Part shown: piece after piece, positions 5,804-14,460 of the stretch
Layout: the number at the start of each line of letters is the position of its first letter
Position numbering within the stretch: the first letter of the stretch is position 1
From: JAQICX01 sp964441455
GTDB taxonomy: Bacteria > Verrucomicrobiota > Kiritimatiellia > JAQICX01
NCBI GenBank assembly: GCA_964441455.1
Contig: CAYTUX010000054.1
Span: 1 to 14,961 of the forward strand
DNA: 14,961 bases
Direction: 5' to 3'
The notes under the pieces: model-generated
Told to the model about the DNA's origin: nothing
Databases searched by the model: none
The model's input: the letters and a program-made list of their open reading frames with translations, nothing else
Made by a program: the position numbers and the translations under genes

Positions 5804-6922
5804 ATGAAATACACGAGATATGGAAAGACAGAAATGCATGTATCTGCAATTGGTTGTGGAGGTATGAGATTTACAGAACCTTACGATTCAGATTCATGTC
5901 ACGAGATGGTTCAATATGCCTATTCAAAGGGTATTAACTACTTTGATACGGCTCCAGGCTATACCGCCGATCAATCAGAGTTAATTTTTGGTCGAGCATT
6001 TAAAGACATGCTTAAGACTCGAAAAGAAAAGCCATTTTATGTTTCCACAAAATCAAGCAGCGATAATCCTTCAGATTTACGAAAAAATCTTGAAAGGTCC
6101 TTAGAGAGGATGGGATTGGATTATATTGATGTAATGCATGAATGGTGCATAACAAGCATGGAAGCATTTGAACACCGCAAAGCAAATGGAATTTTAAAAG
6201 AGCTAACAAAGATAAAAGAAGAGGGATTGGCAAAACATATTGCTATTTCGAGTCATCTTCCTGGAGAAGGTATTCGAGAGGTTTTAAATGATTATCCATT
6301 TGATGGAGTTCTTCTTGGTTACTGTGCAATGAACTTTCAATATAGGGACTCAGGAATTGATGCTGCATACAAAAACCAACAAGGTGTTGTATGTATGAAT
6401 CCTCTTGCAGGCGGCTTGATTCCTGATTATCCGGAACTATTTGAATTTCTCAAAAAATCCGAAGATGAAACAGTGGTAGATTCCGCACTTCATTTTTTGA
6501 TTGATGATCCCAGAATTAATATTGCATTGGTTGGTTTTTCAAACAATGATCATGTGGATCAAGCAATCAGGGCAATGGATTCATATAAACCACTACCCGC
6601 AGGCTACAAGGATTTGCTAAAAACAAATATCAGAGAAAACTTTAACTCAATATGTACTGGTTGTGGATACTGCAAAGATTGTCCAAAAGATATACCAATT
6701 CCGGCATTAATGGGTGCATACAATCAATTTCATATAACCAAAAAGCATCAGAACATGATTAACACCTTGTTATATCATTATGGAATTTCAAAAGAGAAGA
6801 CAATAGAACATATTGACTCCTGTATTGAATGCGGAAAATGCAAGCGAGAGTGCACACAACTTCTGCCAATTATTGCCAGAATGAAAGAGATGAAAGAGAT
6901 GATTCAAGCAAGCATGAATTAA
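5804..6922 (+). CDS. Aldo/keto reductase with C-terminal 4Fe-4S ferredoxin-like domain
   Basis: A 372-residue oxidoreductase of the Fe-S aldo/keto reductase group. Residues 1-275 form the (beta/alpha)8 barrel, with the tetrad Asp48 (FDTAPGY), Tyr53, Lys83 (VSTK) and His112 (VMHEW), all present and correctly spaced. The tail carries two cysteine motifs: C284-x2-C287-x2-C290-x2-C293-P, and C340-x2-C343-x2-C346-x3-C350, expected to hold iron-sulfur clusters. Family members reduce or oxidise carbonyls with NAD(P)H; in the clustered subgroup electrons may also pass to or from ferredoxin, common in anaerobes. The substrate cannot be read from sequence. Pairing with beta-mannosidase suggests a sugar or sugar-derived carbonyl. 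No signal peptide, so cytoplasmic. Its stop lies 5 bp from the stop of the converging transporter gene. Confidence 0.92.
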   Translation: MKYTRYGKTEMHVSAIGCGGMRFTEPYDSDSCHEMVQYAYSKGINYFDTAPGYTADQSELIFGRAFKDMLKTRKEKPFYVSTKSSSDNPSDLRKNLERSLERMGLDYIDVMHEWCITSMEAFEHRKANGILKELTKIKEEGLAKHIAISSHLPGEGIREVLNDYPFDGVLLGYCAMNFQYRDSGIDAAYKNQQGVVCMNPLAGGLIPDYPELFEFLKKSEDETVVDSALHFLIDDPRINIALVGFSNNDHVDQAIRAMDSYKPLPAGYKDLLKTNIRENFNSICTGCGYCKDCPKDIPIPALMGAYNQFHITKKHQNMINTLLYHYGISKEKTIEHIDSCIECGKCKRECTQLLPIIARMKEMKEMIQASMN

Positions 6923-6927
6923 TATTT

Positions 6928-7902
6928 TTATCCTGCCATGCCGAGCTTTAAGGAAAAGATATAGAGCAGTATTGCAATTGTGACAAACGACAAAAGTGTT
7001 GTTACTGCAATTGCCACTGCTGTCAAGTGAGGATTACATTTAAAGTGTTCTGCCATTATATATGATGAAATGGCTGTAGGAGTTGCAGCCAGAATAACTG
7101 TTGCCAGCAGCATATACCCTCTTAATCCTAATAAATATGCCATAAAAAAACATATAATCGGTGCAACTATAAGCTTAACAAAAACACCAGACAATGTGCT
7201 TCTTAGAATTGAAAAATCTTTAACTTGTGCCAGCGTACTTCCTATTCCTATAAGAGCCAGAGGGAAAGCAATTCCTGCGAGAGAAGTTAGACTTCTCTCC
7301 CACATTTTTGGAAGAGTTATACTTAGAGCAGCAAATATTGCTCCTGCAAGAGAAGCAATTATTAAGGGATTCTTTAAAATACTTATGGTTATCTGTGAAG
7401 GGGAAGGTTTTTCAGATTCTTGCGAAAAAGTTGTTAAAATAATGACAGCTAAAATATTATAGGCAATCATTACAGGTGTTACACCAATAAATATAGATGA
7501 GAGGATTTCTTCTTGTGCCTCATTATTCATAACGCCATCAAAGACAAACAGAATTATTGGTACGCCAATATAAAACATATTAGAACGGTAACCAATCTGT
7601 ACGATGGCACCCACAGTAGGTCTGTCAAATTTTAATGCTTTAGCAAGTACATATGATATCACAACGGCAATTAGCATGGTAATCCCATGTGCAACAGTAA
7701 TCTTCCATGTTACGGCAAAGTTTAGTTCTGCTTGGGAAATTTTCAGGAACAAAAGAGATGATAATCCCACAAAAAAAGCCATTTTGTTAAGACCTGCCTG
7801 CATTGCAGGTGTCAGAAACTTGATTTTGTTGAGAAAGAATCCTAAAGAAAGAATTGCAAATATTGGGAAAAGGACATCTAATATATATAGAGTATGCTGC
7901 AT
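6928..7902 (-). CDS. AEC-family (auxin efflux carrier-like) transporter
   Basis: A polytopic membrane protein of 324 residues from the chosen start, with about ten hydrophobic segments in two five-helix halves. The GYRSNMFYIGVPIILFV segment matches the conserved Asn-containing half of AEC/BASS-like transporters, and PLALIGIGSTLAQ plus the PTAISSYIMAEHF loop near the C-terminus fit the family too. Bacterial AEC proteins move organic anions such as malate or malonate across the inner membrane; the substrate here is unknown. An in-frame ATG at 7989 would add 29 polar residues overlapping the exbD-like gene; I prefer the ATG at 7902 because helix 1 follows at once, as is usual. There is no good Shine-Dalgarno, so coupling to the upstream gene, which stops 7 nt before, is likely. 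Last gene of the uvrA operon. Confidence 0.88.
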   Translation of the reverse strand: MQHTLYILDVLFPIFAILSLGFFLNKIKFLTPAMQAGLNKMAFFVGLSSLLFLKISQAELNFAVTWKITVAHGITMLIAVVISYVLAKALKFDRPTVGAIVQIGYRSNMFYIGVPIILFVFDGVMNNEAQEEILSSIFIGVTPVMIAYNILAVIILTTFSQESEKPSPSQITISILKNPLIIASLAGAIFAALSITLPKMWERSLTSLAGIAFPLALIGIGSTLAQVKDFSILRSTLSGVFVKLIVAPIICFFMAYLLGLRGYMLLATVILAATPTAISSYIMAEHFKCNPHLTAVAIAVTTLLSFVTIAILLYIFSLKLGMAG

Positions 7903-7909
7903 GACTAAT

Positions 7910-8383
7910 TTATTTTGTTTGAGTTGACATATTAACAGATTTAAAACCGGCAGTTCTTGACATTTCCATAAGGTCAACAACCACGCCATACTTTACATCT
8001 CTGTCAACAAATAGAATAATAGTTTGTTCCGAATTCACATTGTTGAAATCAATCATATCTTTTTTCAATCTTTCTTTCTGTTCTGCTTTATTCAGTATGA
8101 ATCTTTTATCATTAAAAAAAACGATGTTCATTGAGTTCGTTCCACTTTCAATAGATGATACAACAGCCGATATTGAGTAAGATGTTCCCGAAGAGAAATC
8201 TTGTTGCGGCAGCTCTACTTCTATACCAGGAACAAGAAATGCCGGTTTAACCAACCAAATGGCGAATGAGCATACAACGATCAAATCAATCCATGGGATA
8301 CTTGCAAAGAATGAATTTCTATTTGTACCATATGGCAGAAATTTTCTTCTGTATTTAGATTTTCCAATGATATCTTTAATCAT
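7910..8383 (-). CDS. ExbD/TolR-like proton-channel subunit
   Basis: A 157-residue protein with a short basic cytoplasmic N-terminus (KSKYRRK), one transmembrane helix (about 32-50) and a periplasmic domain. Asp33 in IPWIDLIVV sits where ExbD, TolR and MotB carry their essential proton-translocating aspartate. The C-terminal domain keeps the ExbD pattern: a beta strand around NIVFFNDKRFILN, then ILFVDRDVKYGVVVDLMEMSRTAG, the equivalent of the lxaDxxvxyxxvvxvmdxxrxxG motif. Its partner is the ExbB-like protein encoded just upstream. I chose the ATG at 8383 because it overlaps the exbB stop as ATGATTAA, typical of translational coupling, with GGAA about 9 nt before. Longer starts at 8398, 8425 and 8461 only add residues overlapping the upstream gene. 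ExbD, TolR and other family members cannot be separated without the partner. Confidence 0.88.
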   Translation of the reverse strand: MIKDIIGKSKYRRKFLPYGTNRNSFFASIPWIDLIVVCSFAIWLVKPAFLVPGIEVELPQQDFSSGTSYSISAVVSSIESGTNSMNIVFFNDKRFILNKAEQKERLKKDMIDFNNVNSEQTIILFVDRDVKYGVVVDLMEMSRTAGFKSVNMSTQTK

Positions 8384-9005
8384 TTTTTTTATTTCCATTT
8401 GTTTTAAAGAAGGAGATAGTCTCATATGAAGCTTGTTCCATATCCATAACAATACGATCAATTTTTAGGGACAAAAGATTCAAGGCTGCATAACTTGGTA
8501 TTGCAACCATAAGACCTGCAATTGTTGTAATCAGAGCAATATACAATCCTGACATATAATCGGCAGACTGCACCAGCGGAAGCTCCTGATTAATTATGAG
8601 CAGATATCTGAATATACCAAGAAAAGTTCCCAAAAGACCCAATAGAGGAGCAAGTTGAGCAATAGACATAATAACAATCAGTCGTCTTTCCATTCTGGAT
8701 ATTTCACATTGAGATGCTTCTTCTGCGAGTACTCTTAAATCCTCTTTAGACTGACTGCTATGTTCAATGATGGTTCGTACAAGATATGCAATCGGACCAG
8801 GACTATTGTTGCATATAGCCATTGCTTCCTCTCTATTACCTCTTTTCAGAACATTAAACACCCCCATTGTAAAGTCATCTACTTTAAGTCTTGCTCTATG
8901 AAGGTGAACATAGCGTTCAACAAAAACTATTGCAGACAAAAGTCCTGCGAACAATATCAACCAGAGGACAATTCCTCCCTGACTCATTATCATATTTAAT
9001 TCCAT
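8376..9005 (-). CDS. ExbB/TolQ/MotA-family proton channel protein
   Basis: A 209-residue inner-membrane protein with the three-helix plan of ExbB/TolQ: helix 1 at 11-29 (GGIVLWLILFAGLLSAIVFV followed by ER), helix 2 at about 112-137 (LAPLLGLLGTFLGIF) and helix 3 at about 150-179 (YIALITTIAGLMVAIPSYA). The LLGLLGT and AL-TT-AGL-AIP motifs carry the pore-lining Thr residues of the family. It should form the pentameric channel around the ExbD dimer and convert proton-motive force into work on an envelope partner. The start at 9005 is supported by AAAGGAAAA 5 nt upstream; an earlier ATG at 9050 would overlap the TPR gene and add an uncharacteristic tail. It starts 26 bp after the TPR stop and its own stop overlaps the exbD-like start. 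Confidence 0.92.
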   Translation of the reverse strand: MELNMIMSQGGIVLWLILFAGLLSAIVFVERYVHLHRARLKVDDFTMGVFNVLKRGNREEAMAICNNSPGPIAYLVRTIIEHSSQSKEDLRVLAEEASQCEISRMERRLIVIMSIAQLAPLLGLLGTFLGIFRYLLIINQELPLVQSADYMSGLYIALITTIAGLMVAIPSYAALNLLSLKIDRIVMDMEQASYETISFFKTNGNKKND

Positions 9006-9031
9006 AAATTTTCCTTTTTCATTATAAAATA

Positions 9032-11530
9032 TTAATAGAATGCCCACCAATATTTCTTTTTAATCTTTTTAATTCGTTGTTTTATATTCTCTGACGAACT
9101 CTCATTCAGGTCTTCAACTTTTTGCAATATATTTACAACTTTTTTCCAATCTTCCAATCTTTCTAATATATCAGCACCACTGATACCGGCAAGAGTCACC
9201 CACTCTTTCACACTACTGTCATATACTTTACCGTTTTCAATATCTTTCTGATACCTTAAAATGACATTTTCATAATACTGATCCAGAGCCGCATCCATAT
9301 TATTGAGTTTTTCATAGGTTTTGCCTATTTTATATGCAGCCTGAAATGCAAGTTCAGGAGGGGCTTCATCATCTTCTGTGATTGTCTTATAGCATTCAAT
9401 ACTTGTATCATATCTGCCGTTGTCATCAATGGCAATAATTAAATTGCAATCACCCTTTCTTCCAAGTGCCGCATATTTAATTTCTGATTCAGGATATTTA
9501 TTAATGATTTCGTCAAACAAAACAATTGCTTCAGAATATTTTGCAAGTTCAGTCAGAGCATCTGCTTGAGCAAAGTATGCATAAGGAACAACATACGATT
9601 CAGGATACTGTTTAATCAAGTTTCCAAGGAGCTCAATTGCTTCGGAATATTTCTGCAGTTTTACGGCACTACGCCCTGCCTGCAAAAGAGCAATAGGGGC
9701 AAAACTTGAAGCCGGATTTTCATTTGCACATTTGACAAATATTGTTTTTGCTTTCTGATAATCTTCAATATTAAAGTATAGCTTAGCCATCCAGAACTTA
9801 AGTTTTGCAGCATATTCAGATTTCGGATATTCTTTTAGGAACTCTTCACTACTTTTCAGACTGACATCATCATTACCCAGCCAGTAATTAACAATACATA
9901 TCATATATAGAGCTTTTTCTTTTTGCGGAAAATCAGGAAACATAGTCACTACATTTTCAAAGTCCACCAATGCAGATGCAAAATCAAACATTCTATAATG
10001 TAATTCACCTCTGCCGATATATGCTGTTGCCAAAACTTCATCAGATACATCTGCAGCAATTGCGCCGGTATATACTTCCACAGCAGTCTGCAAATCACCT
10101 TTTTCAATGTATAAATGAGGCAACTGCAACCAGCATTTTTCAACAATTTTTTCATATTCGCACTGATCTTTCAATTCTGTGAGCAGAGCAATTGCCTCTT
10201 CATACTTTTTTTGTTTATAAAGAGTTTCCGCTATCTGATATTTTGCCTGAGAGACAAGGGATGACTCCGGGAAATTTACTACTAAATTACTATAAACGCC
10301 CTGAGCAAGAACAAATTGTTTGTTATTAAATCTTTCATCCGCCTGTTTATATGTGTACAATGCTTTGTCCTCTTCCGAATCGGATAATTTTGCAGCCTTT
10401 TCAAAAGCAGCAGCAGCTTCAGAGTAGCGTTCCAGTTTATTAAGAGTAAGAGCCATTCCCGCATAAACTTTTGAAAAGTAAGATTGGTCATCAAAGCTTT
10501 CCAGATATTTTTGATATTCCCGAAGTGCTTCTTCATACAATCCATTATCAAATAGAGAAAGAGCAAGATTCAACTGACTTGATGCGGCAAACTCGGATTG
10601 AGGATATTCTCTAATAACTTTTCTTACCTGCTCAATTGAATCAGCATTAATATTATTTTTCAGGTTTAAATTTGCAAGTTTAAACTTGCCCTGAGCTTGA
10701 CTTTCGGGGTCTTCAACCAACTCAATTCCCTTACTATAAGCAAGAACAGCATTAGTGTACATATTTGGTATTTCAGCATATATATCACCAAGAGCATAAG
10801 CAGCAGCAGATTTAACTCCAGACAAATATTGATCAGAGTCAATAATCTCCTGCAGAGTACCGGCTGCCAATGCTGTTTTATCCTGCTTACGTAGGGCACC
10901 GGCTAACAGCAACATTCCTTCCTGGTAATCATCTGATTTGTCTGATTTAAGTAATGTCAAAACTTTTTCAGCCTCTTCATATTTTTCAGCTTTGTATAAC
11001 AACTTACCATAGTTCAAAATAATCATCTTATCTGAATTTGTATTTACCAGAGGCATAATATTTTGATAAACACCAATTGCACTGTTCAAGTCCGACAATT
11101 CCAGATAATCCCAGGCAAGCACCTCCTGCAATCTTAAATTTTCACCTTTATTATCAATATTATTGATATAAGAGATAGACTCATCATAAGCACCCTTTTT
11201 ATATAAAGTTGAAGCTTTAATAAAATTGGCATAATGATTTGTATTTAGAATATCTTGATGCTGATTTAACAAATTCTCAACCTCTTCATACAAAGCCTGA
11301 TTATATAAAAGTTCCAATTTTAAAGATAAAGCATCTATCAACTCTTTATTTTGCAACTCCATTGAAAAAGCTCTATTCAGATTTGTCTCTGCAACTGAAT
11401 AAAACTCATCATTGATAGCTATCTTGGCATTATGAAGGAGGTTAGATATTGACATTTCCTGTGCTTGAATTATTGTTGCGATACAACTACCGGCAAAAAG
11501 AATTACTAATTTTTTATTTATTTTTATCAT
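9032..11530 (-). CDS. Exported multi-TPR protein partnered with ExbB/ExbD
   Basis: An 832-residue protein with a type I signal peptide (KINKK, hydrophobic 8-21, likely cleavage after Ala23). Nearly all the rest is helical tetratricopeptide repeats, for example YEEALREYQKYLESF, YEEAIALLTEL, YSEAIELLGNLIKQYPESY and YSEAIVLFDEIINKYPESE. The latter copies end in the YPxS turn seen in YbgF/CpoB and BamD-type repeats. It should be a periplasmic protein-protein scaffold; no enzyme motif is present. LFAGSC is not a good lipobox because residues after the Cys stay hydrophobic. Its ATG overlaps the uvrA stop (ATGA, 11527-11530) and exbB follows after 26 bp, so it probably works with the proton channel, much as CpoB works with Tol-Pal. 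That partnership is inferred from position only. The C-terminus ends in an odd basic-aromatic run, KKIKKKYWWAFY. Confidence 0.9.
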   Translation of the reverse strand: MIKINKKLVILFAGSCIATIIQAQEMSISNLLHNAKIAINDEFYSVAETNLNRAFSMELQNKELIDALSLKLELLYNQALYEEVENLLNQHQDILNTNHYANFIKASTLYKKGAYDESISYINNIDNKGENLRLQEVLAWDYLELSDLNSAIGVYQNIMPLVNTNSDKMIILNYGKLLYKAEKYEEAEKVLTLLKSDKSDDYQEGMLLLAGALRKQDKTALAAGTLQEIIDSDQYLSGVKSAAAYALGDIYAEIPNMYTNAVLAYSKGIELVEDPESQAQGKFKLANLNLKNNINADSIEQVRKVIREYPQSEFAASSQLNLALSLFDNGLYEEALREYQKYLESFDDQSYFSKVYAGMALTLNKLERYSEAAAAFEKAAKLSDSEEDKALYTYKQADERFNNKQFVLAQGVYSNLVVNFPESSLVSQAKYQIAETLYKQKKYEEAIALLTELKDQCEYEKIVEKCWLQLPHLYIEKGDLQTAVEVYTGAIAADVSDEVLATAYIGRGELHYRMFDFASALVDFENVVTMFPDFPQKEKALYMICIVNYWLGNDDVSLKSSEEFLKEYPKSEYAAKLKFWMAKLYFNIEDYQKAKTIFVKCANENPASSFAPIALLQAGRSAVKLQKYSEAIELLGNLIKQYPESYVVPYAYFAQADALTELAKYSEAIVLFDEIINKYPESEIKYAALGRKGDCNLIIAIDDNGRYDTSIECYKTITEDDEAPPELAFQAAYKIGKTYEKLNNMDAALDQYYENVILRYQKDIENGKVYDSSVKEWVTLAGISGADILERLEDWKKVVNILQKVEDLNESSSENIKQRIKKIKKKYWWAFY

Positions 11531-14355
11531 AATACTTTTTTTAAAAATTGTCCTGTAAATGATTTTTTACAATCTGCAACTTCTTGCGGGGTTCCGGTTG
11601 CAATGATTTTTCCGCCTTTTTCTCCACCTTCCGGTCCCAAGTCGATAATATAGTCACTTGCTTTAATTACGTCAAGATTATGTTCAATAACAATGATAGT
11701 ATTTCCGGAATTTTTCAATTTCAGTAATATTTTCAACAATTTATGAACATCAGCAAAGTGCAGCCCTGTTGTTGGTTCATCAAGGAGGTACAAAGTTTTC
11801 CCGGTTGATCTTTTACTCAACTCACCGGCAAGTTTAATTCTCTGTGCCTCTCCTCCGGAAAGGGTTGTTGCCGCCTGACCAAGTTTCAAGTATCCAAGTC
11901 CCACATCTAAAAGGGTCTGCAATTTTGTTTTAATTGCCGGAATATTTTCAAAGAATTCAAGAGCTTCTTCAATAGTCATTGCAAGAACATCAGCAATATT
12001 CTTATGCCTATATTTTATCTCTAGTGTTTCCCTGTTGTATCGTGAGGCATTACATTTTTCACATGGCACATAAACATCCGGCAGAAAATGCATTTCAAGT
12101 TTAAGGTATCCATCGCCCTTACATGTTTCACACCTTCCACCTTTAACATTAAAACTATACCGCCCTGGTTTATAACCTCTCACCTTTGAAGCAGTGGTTT
12201 GGGCAAAAAGATTTCTGATTGGAGAAAAAGTTCCTGTATAAGTGGCCGGATTACTTCTTGGTGTTCGTCCAATTGGCGACTGGTCAATGAGAATAACTTT
12301 GTCAATCAGGTGGAGTCCATCAATACCATCATGCTTACCCGGATGTTCTCTTGAGCCATGAAAATGTCTGAAAAGTGCACGTTTTAGGATTGAATCCACA
12401 AGAGTACTCTTTCCGCTGCCCGAAACTCCCGTAACGCATGTAAAAACACCCAGAGGAAACATAACATCAATACCATTCAGATTATTATGAGCTGCATTTC
12501 TAACGACAAGAGACTGCTTTGGATCTACAGCAACTCTTTTGCCATCAAACACAACACCTTTTTCACCTCGAAGATATTTGGCAGTAAGAGATTTTTCTGA
12601 TTTCAGAAGATCCTGCAGTTTCCCCTCAAAAACAATTTCACCGCCATGACTGCCCGCTTTAGGTCCCAAATCAATTATATAATCAGCTTCTCTAATCATC
12701 TGCTCATCATGTTCAACAACAACGACTGTATTACCAATATCACGCAGTTCTCGAAGCATATTAATAAGTTTATTATTGTCCCGAAGATGCAGTCCAATTG
12801 TCGGTTCGTCCAGAACATACAGAACCCCAACTAATCCGGAGCCAATCTGCGTTGCCAGTCTAATTCTCTGCATTTCACCGCCGGAAAGACTACCACTCTT
12901 TCGGTCAAGAGTAATATATTCCAAACCAACGTCCAGCAGAAACTTCAGCCTGTCTTTAATCTCGCCGAGAACTTCCCCCACAATTTTTATATTGGATTCA
13001 TCTAGCTGAAGATTGGCAAAAAAAGCCACAGCATTTTTAACAGACATAAAAGTGATATCAGCAATTGATTTATCTTGTATGGTACACGCCAGAACTTCCG
13101 GGCGAAGACGAGCACCATGACACGCAGGACACTCCTGACTTGACATATATCCCCTAAGTCTTGCTCTGGCGGCATCACTATCTGTTTCCTGAAATCTTCT
13201 ATGCAGACTGGCAACAATGCCTTCAAACGGCTTTGTGACCGATCTGGCCCCCCTTCGTCTCCAAAACTGTAAAGTAACATCAAAATCTGTCCCATAAAAG
13301 AGCCAGTTTTTCTTTTCTTCGGGGATATCTTCAAACGGTATATATCTATCAATACCAAAAGCATCGCAAGCGGAATTAATAAGTCTTTTATAATAGAGAA
13401 TCATTCTCTGTCCGCCTCTTCTCCATGCATGCAATGCACCCTCTTCAACAGACAGACTCTTATCAGGGACAAGCAGATCTTCATCAAAAACCATCAATTC
13501 GCCAAGACCTGAACATTTTGGACAAGCTCCATAAGGACTGTTAAATGAAAAAGTTCTTGCACTCAGCTCTTTAAAACTTAATTTGCATTTCGGACAAGCA
13601 TATTTTTCTGAAAAGTAAGTATCATTCCATTTGCCGGCTTGATCAATCAAAGCAATCATCTGACCTTCACCAAATTTCAAAGCCAGCTCAACAGAGTCAG
13701 TAATTCTGGAACGAATTTTGTCACTGATAACCAACCGATCAATTACGATATCAATATTATGCTTCTTTGTTTTAGCCAATTTGGGGATTTCATCAACGGA
13801 ACATATTTCGCCATCAACGCGAACACGTGTAAATCCCTGTCTTTTAACACCATTGAACACTTCATCGTGATTTCCCTTGCGTCCATCAACAATAGGAGCA
13901 AGAAGCATGACCTTAGTTCGTTCATCTAGATCCATAAGGGATTCAACAATTTCTTCTGCATTCTGGCTGGAAATCACATCGCCGCATTCAGGGCAATGGG
14001 GCTGACCGATTGCAGCAAATAGTAATCTCAGGTAATCATGAATTTCTGTTGTAGTTGCCACGATGGAACGCGGATTGCTCCCTGAGTTTCTTTGTGAAAT
14101 TGATATTGCAGGAGACAACCCGATAATATTATCAACATCAGGTTTCTGCATTTGATTAAGAAACTGGCGGGCATATGCAGAAAGACTTTCAACATACCTG
14201 CGCTGTCCTTCTGCATACAAGGTGTCAAAAGCAAGAGATGACTTTCCGGATCCACTCAATCCGGTAACAACAGTCAGTTTATTACGTGGAATTGTAACAC
14301 TGACGTTTTTCAAATTGTGCTCTTTGGCACCAATAATTTTTATATCATCGCTCAT
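11527..14355 (-). CDS. uvrA: UvrA, ATPase subunit of the excinuclease ABC
   Basis: A 942-residue protein, essentially the standard UvrA length. It has two ABC ATPase halves. Walker A occurs as GLSGSGKS (32-39) and GVSGSGKS (about 640). Signature LSGGE occurs near 491 (LSGGEMQRIRLA) and 833 (LSGGEAQRIKLA). Walker B occurs as LDEPTIGLH and LDEPTTGLH. Zinc modules are C254-x2-C257...C278-x2-C281 and CETC...CEKC near 741-768, the latter enclosing the conserved GDGYLKLEMHFLPDVYV hinge. UvrA dimers recognise bulky DNA lesions and load UvrB. The N-terminal DDIKIIGAKEHNLKNVSV is the canonical beginning, so the start at 14355 is sound; only a weak AAGAGA ribosome site precedes it. It is the first gene of an operon whose other members are envelope genes. 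A promoter and overlapping palindrome lie just upstream. All key residues look intact. Confidence 0.98.
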   Translation of the reverse strand: MSDDIKIIGAKEHNLKNVSVTIPRNKLTVVTGLSGSGKSSLAFDTLYAEGQRRYVESLSAYARQFLNQMQKPDVDNIIGLSPAISISQRNSGSNPRSIVATTTEIHDYLRLLFAAIGQPHCPECGDVISSQNAEEIVESLMDLDERTKVMLLAPIVDGRKGNHDEVFNGVKRQGFTRVRVDGEICSVDEIPKLAKTKKHNIDIVIDRLVISDKIRSRITDSVELALKFGEGQMIALIDQAGKWNDTYFSEKYACPKCKLSFKELSARTFSFNSPYGACPKCSGLGELMVFDEDLLVPDKSLSVEEGALHAWRRGGQRMILYYKRLINSACDAFGIDRYIPFEDIPEEKKNWLFYGTDFDVTLQFWRRRGARSVTKPFEGIVASLHRRFQETDSDAARARLRGYMSSQECPACHGARLRPEVLACTIQDKSIADITFMSVKNAVAFFANLQLDESNIKIVGEVLGEIKDRLKFLLDVGLEYITLDRKSGSLSGGEMQRIRLATQIGSGLVGVLYVLDEPTIGLHLRDNNKLINMLRELRDIGNTVVVVEHDEQMIREADYIIDLGPKAGSHGGEIVFEGKLQDLLKSEKSLTAKYLRGEKGVVFDGKRVAVDPKQSLVVRNAAHNNLNGIDVMFPLGVFTCVTGVSGSGKSTLVDSILKRALFRHFHGSREHPGKHDGIDGLHLIDKVILIDQSPIGRTPRSNPATYTGTFSPIRNLFAQTTASKVRGYKPGRYSFNVKGGRCETCKGDGYLKLEMHFLPDVYVPCEKCNASRYNRETLEIKYRHKNIADVLAMTIEEALEFFENIPAIKTKLQTLLDVGLGYLKLGQAATTLSGGEAQRIKLAGELSKRSTGKTLYLLDEPTTGLHFADVHKLLKILLKLKNSGNTIIVIEHNLDVIKASDYIIDLGPEGGEKGGKIIATGTPQEVADCKKSFTGQFLKKVL

Positions 14356-14370
14356 CTATATTTTCTCTTT

Positions 14371-14392
14371 AGTATAATCTTGAAATTATACT
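14371..14392. promoter_or_regulatory. Perfect 8+8 palindrome over the uvrA -10 region (candidate operator)
   Basis: AGTATAAT (14371-14378) and ATTATACT (14385-14392) are exact inverted repeats with a 6-nt spacer, ending 16 bp before the uvrA start. The palindrome covers the predicted -10 box and transcription start, where a repressor would block transcription. uvrA is an SOS gene in many bacteria, so a LexA-type role is tempting, but the sequence is not the E. coli (CTGT-N8-ACAG) or Bacillus (CGAAC-N4-GTTCG) box. Because each arm contains TATAAT, the symmetry could also be two opposed -10 boxes. Confidence 0.45.
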
Positions 14393-14412
14393 AAAACAGA
14401 ATAAAATTACAA
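14385..14412 (-). promoter_or_regulatory. uvrA: Promoter of the uvrA operon
   Basis: On the minus strand TTGTAA (14412-14407) is followed after 16 bp by a perfect TATAAT (14390-14385). Transcription should start near 14378, giving a leader of about 22 nt. It matches a housekeeping sigma-70 promoter well and is the best promoter in the window. Confidence 0.6.
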
Positions 14413-14460
14413 GAAGAAATTAAATTAATCAGTGGATAGATTAGAGAATTTTGTTATACT

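Noticed and set aside
7070..7462. 130-codon plus-strand open frame opposite the AEC transporter
   Set aside because: It is the antisense shadow of a membrane protein gene and shows no independent domain.
11480..11500. Lipoprotein signal in the TPR protein (LFAGSC)
   Set aside because: Position -3 is not Leu-like and the sequence after the Cys stays hydrophobic; a type I signal peptide fits better.
13002..13364. 120-codon minus-strand open frame and several others inside uvrA, the TPR gene and the mannosidase
   Set aside because: They lie in alternative frames of strongly supported genes and encode no recognisable domains.
14371..14392. Classical LexA box upstream of uvrA
   Set aside because: Matches neither the E. 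coli nor the Bacillus consensus; kept only as an uncharacterised palindrome.
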